From the NCBI GenBank assembly GCA_019648995.1, contig BLXT01003724.1, forward strand, positions 2,111,628 to 2,149,340: a stretch of 37,713 nt of DNA. Direction: 5' to 3'. This stretch comes from Plakobranchus ocellatus (Eukaryota; Mollusca; Gastropoda; Plakobranchidae). The translations under genes were made by a program, and so were the position numbers. Positions 28,469 to 37,713 of this stretch are shown here, piece by piece. The notes below the pieces were generated by a model. That model had not been told where the DNA came from and searched no databases. It saw only the letters and a list, made by a program, of their open reading frames with translations. Every line of letters starts with the position of its first letter. Position 1 is the first letter of the stretch.

Positions 28469-31400
28469 CTGAAAAATTGTCATGCAAAGTTTAATGTTTT
28501 CTTTCATTTGTGATGGCATAATAGGACAAAGATTTCAAAAGGCATTAGCTTTTCTGTGATCAAAAGACAGGAAAATAGATTCATGATAAGGGCAACTTAA
28601 AACCTATTCTCTAAACTCAAATTGAATACTTTTGTACCCACCTTGAGGTACAGCCTGTTTGGGGTGATAGTCACAGGTGGATGCTTCCATCTCAGCATGC
28701 GAGGAAAATGTCTGGGAGCACTGTTCACACTCCAGCCCTTTGTGAATCAAAAACCGGCCTTGCTTGTGGACTGTAACACCATCGACAATATCAGCATCCT
28801 GTATTGCCTCAGCACTCATAATCCTCAACTTTGATGTCAGTTTTGCCATTTTCCTTTTCATTGAATTGTTCTCCCTCAAAACCATATCATAGAAAGCTTC
28901 CACCTAGAAAACCAGTGGAGATTTAAAATATTCAAAGTCTGCCTTAAAAATGAATTTACATTGCAAATCTTAACCCTATCTATAGTCGACCTATAAAAAG
29001 CATCAATTTTTCATTGAAATTTCAGTATTCCTAAAAAATTTAAACACCAGCTATGTATTTTAATGACCAATGTTCATTATTTGGGGGGGGGAGGGGGGGA
29101 GGTTACTCCTCAATTTACATAGTGGGGAAAAAGTCCTCATCTTGCAGTTTGTGATTTTTTTTTTTTATTATTATTTAAAGGAATAACCATATTGCAGTAA
29201 CTCGGTACAAAATTATGAATAATGAAACAAAGTTTTAAAATTTGCTTTGTTATTTTCTTAGAGTCTAAGTAAATAAATTACGAACAATAGGGACATGGCT
29301 GATACATCTATAACAAAACGGAAAGAAAGAAATAAACAACAGTTAAGGCATGTAAGGAAAAGTGGAGCAGTCAAACAAAAAATCAGGAAAAGAGAAAAAC
29401 AAGATCATCCAAAGAAATTGTCAAGGAAAAAAGCCAAGGAAGTACATTAGGAATTGCTCACAGCCTTCAAATCAAGACAAGCTGCTGGGAAGGCGTTGCA
29501 AAAAAGTCATAAAATCACTCTCAAGCTCACCATGAAAGGCTGCAGCTGATCAACAGAAATGCAACTTAAAAGTTCGTAAGGCATCCAACATCATGAAAAA
29601 ATCTATTTCAAAATATCACAGATAAAATAGTCAAAGAGTTTTACAACTGGATGATATTTCAAGATGGCTCCCTAGAGGGAAAGGTTTTGTTGCAGTCACA
29701 GTTGAAGAAACCAAACAGCAAGTTCAAAGACAAAAAAATTTTCATGATGAACATTATGGAAGCTCAACAACTTTTTAAAAGCAAATATAAACAGCTCAAT
29801 TTGGGGAAAAGCGAACTGTTCACGTTGCACCCAGCACACTTACTCCTGTATCAGATAAGAACAATAATGAATGGACCTGCACTTATCTGAAAACTTTGAT
29901 ATGCTCTAAAACTTTCTTAGACAGATGTGAGCATTCCTGAAATTGTGGACGTGATAAATAGATTCGACTGCAGAGCAGGAAGTTTAACTATTTAGAGAGC
30001 TGTTTTTAAATGAATCAGTTTTGTTCATAAAGTAGGCCTAGCTCTTTTTTTCAATTGAAGATGACTTTAAATGACTGAGGTATCCATGGCTGCTAACTTT
30101 TTTTACAAGGAGTTAGTGCCTATTATGCTACTAGCTCTAATACCATTTAACCAAGACATATGGCTATATTTATGTGATTTGGCTTTGCATTCCTACATTT
30201 ATGGGGTTTTTTTGCTTAAAAAGTACTCTATTTTTAAAACAAAATATAATATATTAGATCACAATGCTTGTATTTTTCACTCCAAAATTCTTTAACGGTG
30301 CTGATATATACTCTGAATACCTGCCTAGTTGGGATAATCTATTTAAGTAATCCAAGAAGAAAAAAAAAATTTAGACCCAAAATTAATTTTAGCAAAAATG
30401 CATAGTTAGGTACATACATACATACATAATTTTGACAAGAGGTTATTCTTCCATGACCACCATATATTTGCTCTTTAATTTTTCCTGCATTCCACTCTAA
30501 ATATGTAGTTTGTAAATTTAAAGCTTTAATACAATCTATAATCTTTTAATTCAGTAGAGGGATCACTGGGTTGAGTTTTCCTCAGGCCTTCTGGCAGCTC
30601 TGCCGCCTTCACTGAAGAAAGCACATTTGTGATAGTTGAAAAAGCTAGAGCAAAATCCTTATTAACTTAAAGCATTAGGCATTTAGTATTTTTGTAACTC
30701 TTGATGCATTTTTTCCCTAATTTTTACCAAATTTTCATAATACTTGGGAAAGTATAACTTGGTGTAGGCATCTCTGATCCTTCCTCACATAACTGCATTT
30801 CAGTCCTCCATTTTTTCTGACATTTGTAAGAATTCCAATTCCGTTGATGAAGAAAAAAAGAGACTCACTTTCTGTCATGCATAACTGTTGATTAAATGAC
30901 AAGACAACCCGAAGAACCTATACAAAGACAAGATGACACAGATTTTTATCAAACTCAAGGTCACTGCTGCTGGGAGGCAAAACATTTTTGTTTTGAGAAA
31001 ACTGAAAGTAAAAATATAACACTGCTTGGAAAAAAATGGAAGCAAAGAGTTTCTGTTTGACAAGAGAAGGGATTTGTTGACAAAATTGTCTTGCGTGTAT
31101 TTCCACTGTTTACACATTGTGTCTTGTATTTAGAGACAAAATGACCAATAAGTCACAATCTTCGTAACAGTAATTCTTCTTCGTTAATTCGAGGCAGTAT
31201 CTTGATCTCTTTATCAAAGCCTAGGACATAAGAATAGAGGAAAAAAACATTTGCAGAACTGAATGTTGTAAATTGTTAATGTTTTATTTTTGTTGTTAGG
31301 AATTTTGTGCCCAAAGATATGATGCATCAATTTGCATGACGTTGAAAATTATAATAATGAATAACAAATTGAATTTTTGAGAGAGATAAGATTAGTCCCA

Positions 31401-34400
31401 TTGATTTTGAGCAATAAATCAAAATGATGGAGTTTTAAGTTTTATTTTGAATGTGTTCTTCACTAAACCTTGCAGATAAACAGAAACATGTCCTTTTAGA
31501 GCACATCAGTACGGGTGACTGCACAACAATTTTATCTCCTGCCATGAAAGTGATGCTCTCCAGATTAGACAGAGACTGTTCACTGCCCTTCAGACAACAG
31601 ATGTTTACATGCAGAAGAAACTCCTCCTTAAGCATCCATTACTCTCACTCTCAACAATATATATTTTTTTGTTGGATCCTATGGCATTTGAGCAGACTGA
31701 GTCAGTAAGGGTTCTATAGAAATGTTTTTCCCAAACATTCCAGGGTCTGCTTTTTACGAGGAGATAATGAAAATGCAGTCTGATTGTGATGTTTCTGTTG
31801 GCAGTGAACAAGATCTGGATGCATGGTGGAAATCTTTTTAAGCTACAAAAATACCCATCTTTTGAGAAAATTGTCCCAGCCTGCCTATCTGTGTTTTCTG
31901 GTCTACATGTTGAGCTATACTCTCCATCATGAACAACATCATAATTTCAAACCTATGCTCCATCTACAACCTGCTGGCTCAAACCAAATTGTCAATCGAG
32001 CTATATGAAAGTTGAAAGACAAGATACTGTTTGTAGCTCAGTGGACTAGTCCTTTGCTTGGCATCTACAGACATTACGTGCAATACATGTGAATTGAAAA
32101 GAGAAAACAACACAAGGACACCAGGAGCAGATAGCTTGTCTGCAAAAGATAGGCTCTTTCAAGTTCTTGTCTCTTAGCAAGAGGATAAAACTAATAAACC
32201 CCCAATAATCAACTTAAACTTTATACATAAATAATGCTGTCCACTGGGTAATTTTGTCTTTTCATTCCATCATTTCCTCTGAGAATATTAAAATATGTTT
32301 CTCTCTCTAAATAAACACTAAGATCTATTCAATTTATGCATAAATAAAATAACATTCTGATATTATTCATTCTCCTCTTAATTATTTCTAAAAATTGTTA
32401 CAGATTGTATCATTTGGAACTCTGAACTTTTGTTTAAAAAATATTTCTGGGGATGCATGTTCACTGATCCCCTAGCAATAAAGTTCACAAAAGCTTTTAA
32501 AAAAAAATTTTTTTTTTAAAGAGTGGATAAACAAACATATTTATTACACCCACCTAGATATAAAACCAGTCACAAACTCCACCGATCAATGCAAATGAAC
32601 TAAATTTCTCTAAATAAGCCTGCTGTGAACATTTATTTGCTTTCAAAAGACCATAAGTTTTTTAAGTCTAATTTCTGGAGATGAGCATGTCATGCTGCCT
32701 AGAACTGTTTGTGCCACCTCTAGCCCGACCGCCCTTCCTATGTTTTTTACTAGGAGGGTATGAACAGATTACTTTTCTCCACTTTATCAAAACATTTCTA
32801 TTTCCAGACAATTTCATGATAGATCACTGATCAGATGCAGGTCTAGCAATAAATCACAAAAACTTAAATTTCCAGGATGCCTTTCCTAGCAGTAACACCT
32901 CCAAACTATTGTCTCATCCATAGCATTTGTCTGTATGAAATCCTTGCGCTTACCTATCAGTCTATTTTGTTTTTTTTTGCATGCCAATTTATTATAAGAT
33001 GACTTAATTTTCTTTTGATAAATGCTTTGTCACCCATCTTTATTTCTTTTGAATCATGTCAATTAATTTCACACTGGTCACTGTAAATGTAAATGTAAAA
33101 CTGACACTGCGTTAAGTAGTATATCTATGAATTGATGTTTATCGAAAATTTTCTTCAAATTCTCTAAAAATTCACTTGGCCTGATGTAAACGGTGAGAAT
33201 CATGTGGCATAGATACTGAGAACAAATTGTGAAACAGGATAAAAATTGCATATACAGACATTAATAAATGTATAAAAGTGTGTCTCAAAATTGGACATAA
33301 GTCCTAAAAATTCAAATCATATCTTCTTCTCACTTTTCTATACAATATCATGTTGTTACCAGATAATTAAGCTTTTATAAAATGCAGTTTAAAGCATAAC
33401 AAACTTAAAATGAAGAAAATCAAGTTATTATGACTGAATAGTGTAGAGTGTCAATCATTACGTGGATAAAAATAGAAGCTCCAAAACCGCCCTTCACACC
33501 TTCACAGATTCATAAGGTAATCACTAAAATTGATTTGGTTCATTAGATAATGACAGTCCTCATCAAAAATATTCAATCAAGAAGTCCTCTTATGAATAAA
33601 AAGCCAAATATTGTTTTATTTATAGGCAGGACTTTGTCAACATTAGGGTCAATGCACATTGGACGCCATCATTTTCAGTTTTATGATGGAAAATCCAGCA
33701 AAAATAATTGTAATGATTTGTTTCTTTCATTCTGTTGCCATGAAATGAAATATTCTCGTAATCATTGACATTAACGAAAGAGTTACAGAATCATAGAGAA
33801 TGTTTTCTTTATGCTGTCATTTTCATTATAAATGATTCAGATAACTTGATTGATTTTTGTGACATGAGTCATAATTCATCAAGTCCCATGCTTTAGTGAG
33901 AGAAAGTAATTTCCTTTAAGATTGATAATTATTCGACAGAGCCTAAAAGCAAACTGTTGACAGTGTAATGATCACCAAGAATACTCCTAAAACACTTGTT
34001 CCACATATATAAAATGATTTCTTTCACTTACAAAAAATAGTACACAAAACACTGTATAGTAAGGACACAAATAGGACAAGGACAATTTTGGGGTTGATAA
34101 CACTGCAAAATTTGAACGATCATTGCATTGGCAAAGGTAATGATTGACCATAGCTTCAATTCATTTATCAACCATTATGGCAAAATAAATGAATATCTTC
34201 CATGGGACTTATTTTCCCTTTTTGAATCCCTTCCCTATGAAGAATAAGAATGTTCAAATGGTTTTTAAGTTAAAAATATTTGTCACCTTCTATACTCTAC
34301 ATTAGGCCTATTAGCCAATACCTCTTCTAGTTTCTTTTTAAGCTCTGCCTCAGATGTATCAATCTGATGTCTTGCCTCACATGTCTGAGATGTATTTTCC

Positions 34401-34765
34401 ACAGTCTCATTCTGGGTTTGTGTTACTCCATCTTGTAATTCTGAGGCCCTTGCAATTGTTAGTGCACGCTGAAACCAGAACTGGGTGAGACATGTTTGAA
34501 AAGCAAGCTGCAGGTTTCGCATGCTTACTTGGGCCTTTTCTTCATCAATCTGGAGCGATCTCAGTCTTAGCTCAGCAGTGGCTTGGTCAAGCTGTGACTG
34601 AAGCTTCTCATTGTTTTTTTGCAGGTTTTCACAATCGACTTTCAAAGCACGATTTTGGGTGCAATTCTTGGTGTAAGCATCGTACAGGCTGTCTAGTTCA
34701 AACTGACTGACTGAGGTGCTCTCTAGTCTTATGGGGTGGAGGTCAATGTCAAAATCTTCAGCCAT
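28341..34765 (-). CDS. Coiled-coil protein with C-terminal CHORD-like Cys/His module
   Basis: Exons 34322-34765, 28642-28903 and 28341-28468 join without frameshift to 277 residues starting MAEDFDIDLHP. The ATG at 34765 is chosen over one 21 bases upstream for its context (AAAATGG). Residues about 30-90 and 128-180 are heptad-rich coiled coil, continuous across the first splice (ELKKKLEE|VEAFYDMVL). The C-terminal 75 residues carry paired ligands: CEQC (207, 210), TCDYH (225, 228), CC (247, 248) and CGC with His (259, 261, 266). This order resembles CHORD zinc modules (Cys...C-x2-HP...CC...GC...H), but the first pair is CxxC and the usual W before CC is FL. I do not recognise the protein and assign no function; it plausibly self-associates and binds zinc. 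Confidence 0.78.
28642..28903 (-). CDS. Coiled-coil/CHORD-like gene, middle exon
   Basis: Acceptor GGTTTTCTAG and donor G|GTGGGTAC; phase 0 in, phase 1 out; 87 codons. Begins VEAFYDMVLRENNSMKRKMA (end of the coiled coil), continues ADIVDGVTVHKQGRFLIHKG and ends with CEQCSQTF and TCDYHPKQAVPQ. The frame runs on past the donor, which would hide the splice in a simple ORF search. Confidence 0.82.
29082..29101 (+). repeat. G-run in intron
   Basis: A nearly pure G stretch (two runs of G split by A, followed by AGG) in an otherwise AT-rich intron. It could form a G-quadruplex on the plus strand, the template strand for the surrounding minus-strand gene. Confidence 0.6.
29295..32010 (+). mobile_element. 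Decayed DNA-transposon relic, antisense in intron
   Basis: Two separated coding relics in the same orientation. The 5' part (29295-29890) opens with a basic segment, MADTSITKRKERNKQQL, then traces of a Ser/Pro/Lys-rich segment and a QKNF-type motif, with many stops and frameshifts. The 3' part (31450-32010) shows LDAWWKSF and IVPACLSVFSG then HVE in changing frames. This recalls the C-terminal region of mollusc and sponge DNA-transposon proteins of hAT-like style. The 30.0-31.4 kb middle is not recognisably coding. No terminal inverted repeats found. Non-functional. Confidence 0.5.
34322..34765 (-). CDS. Coiled-coil/CHORD-like gene, first coding exon
   Basis: 148 codons from MAEDFDIDL to AELKKKLEE. 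The donor is placed at GAG|GTATTGG because this phase-0 cut continues the heptad pattern into VEAFYDMV. Cutting at the later GTGACA would put the middle exon out of frame. The exon is rich in Gln, Glu, Leu and Lys (CENLQKNNEKLQSQLDQ, AELRLRSLQIDEEKAQ). The frame would otherwise run to a stop at 34283. Confidence 0.78.
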
Positions 34766-34786
34766 TTTGACAAAATATGGGCCCAC

Positions 34787-37080
34787 TAGTAGGTGATAGT
34801 TTCAAATACTAGTGCTTTTTGATTAAGAAGTGAATCCCCTTGTAATCCTGGATGGACCTGTGGATGTGCATTCATTAGAAATATACATAGTTTTTCTCAA
34901 GAGAATGAATGTATGATTGATCAACACAATGTTTACTGTCATTCTATGAACAGTTTGACACATTGAAACGAATTACTAATAACATTTTAAATTTTTCAAA
35001 TATACAACTTATACCACTTTTATCGGTTATTGGCGAAAGAATGTGAATTTTATGTTAAAAGTTTTGAGCTCCAAGTTATTTTTTAAAAAATTAATGATAT
35101 TTCCACGTCGATTTTTAAAAGAGATTTTTAAAGCCAATTTTGTAAAATTAATATATACATGTATTATATGGATACATTTATCGCTTCAAAGACATATGCA
35201 GTTGAATTAAAAATTATTTTGATGACATGGACAGATCAATGAAATGAAGATATTGTGAGCAAAATTGTAATGTAGATCGAACTACTAAGATCAAACGATA
35301 TCTTTAAATTTCAGCTGCCACAAAAGGACCTTAACATTATCTTACACACATAAAAAAACATGAATTCATAAACATATGTGGGACGGTTGTTAAGTAAAAC
35401 AGCATTTTAAATCAACAGAAAATTGATGTTCACATATATCCATTGCTGCAATATATAATACATAGATCTAGCTAAAATCAAAAGTCTTTAGTTTGCTGCA
35501 CGATCCTAGGTCCTTTGCATAGATTAAGTAAAGAAGTGGAACAGTAACAGTAACACATTTAATGGCTCATTATCAGGAGTCCTTAGGTTAAGGTGATCGT
35601 AACGTTGAAAATTTTACTTAGATCTGTCTACGTGTAAGTTTAAAAAACGTAGTTGCCAACTCGAGATTTAAGCCTACTGTATACTGAAACAAAATAAAAT
35701 AAAACGGCAAAAAAATACATTTTAAACCTTTCGCCCCTATTTAAGTTTCATAATAAACACTGAACCAAACTAATGAAGTCAGAATAAAGGCAAAATCTTT
35801 AGTTGCTGTTATTTCCAGATTGTTACCAGAAATATAGATCTATATATAAGCTTTACCCAATAAATGTGAGAAAAAAAAATGCCCGAAGACCTTGGCTCAC
35901 TAATCTAGATCTAGATCTAATTTGTTGTCATGGGAAATATTACCGCAAAAGATAAAGCTATTTTTTTTCAAGTTTTAAAATGAAATTATAATTACATTCA
36001 ATGAATTAACATTAAAATATTTTTAAAAACTAGGCATCAAAACCGATATTTTTTTCGTTAAAAATTATTTCTGCCAGTGTGAAACTTTATTTTAAAACAT
36101 GTCCCTGGTGACAGCTTCGCTAGCCTCCTAAGATTATCTATATCTGGGGCTAGATCTAGATCTAGTAGTCTCATTGTGGTGAGTGAAAACTGAGACTTGT
36201 GTAGGCCTATGTTGGCACCACGTGACCAAAGGGTATTCCCCTTTGGTTTTTTGGGAGAACATTACTATAAGCCTAAATTTGCATGGTAGGCTGAAAGCCT
36301 AAAAAAAAATCGAAACGTAACTATTTCAAAGGATTCGTCTTGTGCCCATTACATACAGAGAGCGTTCTACACAAAGCTTTATTTTTTATATAAAACTTCT
36401 GTTACTTAAAATTAACGAGTGTCGAAAAGTCCTAGAGTAATGTTTATATTTTGAGAACTATTAATCGTGAAAGCGCAGGCGCACACACAACTTGGCCCAG
36501 GGCCATACCTGAAGAATGGGTCTCCTTCTCGGTCTGGGATTGAGATATTAATAATACTTGCATCAGATGTTATTACACTCTGATGATAGAATCGGTAGGA
36601 GTTACAGCGCTTGGCTAATAGATATGTAATTTTTTTTTAAATAAACAAACAAAAATAAAATGAGAAGGTTAGGCAGCATGTTGAGAAAAGAGGAAGGTGT
36701 TCTCGTGCTGTGCTGTAACTCCACAGACCTGTGACATCGATTTCCTTCACGTGCCATATGACTTAATTTTATCTTAAACAGGATTTCTTCTCCCTCAGGT
36801 TGTTTTTCCGATCTGCCTTATCTTTCAATAACTTTCCTTTTCCTTGCTCGCTTACGTTTTCCAAAATTTTTAGGCCAAATAACCATGGACTGTTTGTTCG
36901 TGTTTTGATAAGTCTGCCTCGTGTGACGGTTAGGCTCATTAGCCTACATATCCACATCACCTTTTACATGCGTATGCCTAGCAATTTTTTTTTTTTTTTT
37001 GGTATGGTTGATAAAGATTTTTATTTATATTGAGAGAAAGTTTTTTTTATTGCTTGTTTTTAAAAGAAGAGGTGTGTGTG
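34787..37080. other. Upstream region of the coiled-coil gene, no gene recognised
   Basis: AT-rich, no supported ORF. CTAGATCTAGATCT palindromic repeats occur at 35903-35918 and 36150-36165, and a CACGTGAC E-box at 36219-36226. These are possible promoter elements for the minus-strand gene at 34765, or for a gene outside the window. Confidence 0.4.
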
Positions 37081-37089
37081 TGTTTACGG

Positions 37090-37178
37090 AGGAGAGGGAG
37101 AGAGAGAGAGAGCAATGATAGTGATTGAATGAGAGAGACGAGAGAGAGAGAGAGAGAAAGAGAGATAGAGAGAGAGAA
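37090..37178. repeat. GA microsatellite
   Basis: Interrupted GA repeat on the plus strand, preceded by a short GT run (37070-37081). Confidence 0.9.
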
Positions 37179-37545
37179 AATTAAAATATGTTACGGCGTT
37201 TTCTCTTCTCATAACATAAACATTATACTCGATGCCCGCGTAGATACTGTCTTATGAGGGCATAAGTTTTATAAGTGGATGATGATGGTGCAGACTTTTT
37301 GCCAAATGATAAATGAACGAAGCAGCATAAGATTATGATTATCTTGGGATGTTAAGTAGGCCCAAGGACGACTAGACCCGCTTCGCTGGTAGGCCTGCAT
37401 TATTACGTATTCTATTAATTCTAAACTTCGTTCATCAGTTGTTAAAGTGACTCAAATATAACCAAGCTAACACCGCCTTTTTTACATATTGTGATTGTTG
37501 TTGTACATGCATTGTCTTTTATTTTCCGGAGATTATTATGAAATA

Positions 37546-37602
37546 TTACTACTACTACTAGTAGTATTATTACTACTACTACTATTACTACTACTAGTAT
37601 TG

Positions 37603-37671
<69 letters not shown>

Positions 37672-37713
37672 CTACTACAACTACTACTACTATTACTACT
37701 ACTACTACTACTA
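37546..37713. repeat. TAC trinucleotide microsatellite
   Basis: At least 168 bp of ACT/TAC repeats with internal CTAGTAG inversions near 37558-37566 and 37590-37600, running off the right edge of the window. Confidence 0.95.

Noticed and set aside
28245-28513. Plus-strand ORFs over the last exon of the coiled-coil gene
   Set aside because: Antisense shadows of the minus-strand exon, which has splice sites and a coherent Cys/His pattern.
32029-32095. tRNA-like segment (GTAGCTCAGTGGACTAG, an A-box-like sequence)
   Set aside because: No B box (GGTTCNANNCC) or acceptor-stem pairing follows. At most the head of a decayed tRNA-derived repeat.
32490-32520. A9/T9 palindrome
   Set aside because: Homopolymer-based symmetry is expected by chance in DNA this AT-rich.
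33550-33768. 72-codon plus-strand ORF in the intron
   Set aside because: No domain, no splice support and not continuous with the transposon relic.
34766-34786. Upstream ATG (MGPYFVK) of the coiled-coil gene
   Set aside because: The downstream ATG has better initiation context. Kept only as an alternative start.

Overview
The window looks like genomic DNA from an AT-rich, intron-rich invertebrate, most likely a mollusc and possibly a gastropod. The coding exons are short and flanked by GT/AG splice sites, and their best family matches are animal proteins. Scattered AGGCCT and CTAGATCTAGATC motifs and a mollusc-style transposon relic fit this, but the taxon is an inference. There are two assembly gaps: 4 N at 1696-1699 and 321 N at 19981-20301.

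Layout. (1) 1-1622: an array of 98-bp tandem repeats, split by a 1.15-kb terminal-inverted-repeat element that left a target-site duplication. (2) 1700-10870, minus strand: the 5' half of an ARFGEF1/2 (BIG1/BIG2) gene, a large guanine-nucleotide exchange factor for ARF GTPases at the trans-Golgi. Eight well-supported exons plus one tentative exon encode the N-terminal DCB region and an acidic linker. The SEC7 catalytic domain would lie beyond the left edge. (3) 10.9-13.47 kb: the spacer between head-to-head genes, holding a long-inverted-repeat element and a GTCACGTGAC palindrome. (4) 13469-17607, plus strand: KRR1, a KH-domain factor of the small-subunit processome, complete in two exons (336 residues). 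(5) 17.6-28.3 kb: no recognisable gene. (6) 28341-34765, minus strand: a three-exon gene for a 277-residue coiled-coil protein ending in a Cys/His-rich, CHORD-like module, which I cannot name. Its 5.4-kb first intron carries a decayed DNA-transposon relic in the opposite orientation. (7) 34.8-37.7 kb: probable upstream region of that gene, then GA and TAC microsatellites.

The genes share no obvious pathway: ARFGEF acts in vesicle traffic and KRR1 in ribosome assembly. The most interesting items are the unnamed coiled-coil/CHORD-like gene, the element insertion whose empty site can be read from the neighbouring repeats, and the nested inverted repeat at 10048-10482 in an ARFGEF intron. No bacterial-type system, CRISPR array or complete tRNA was seen.
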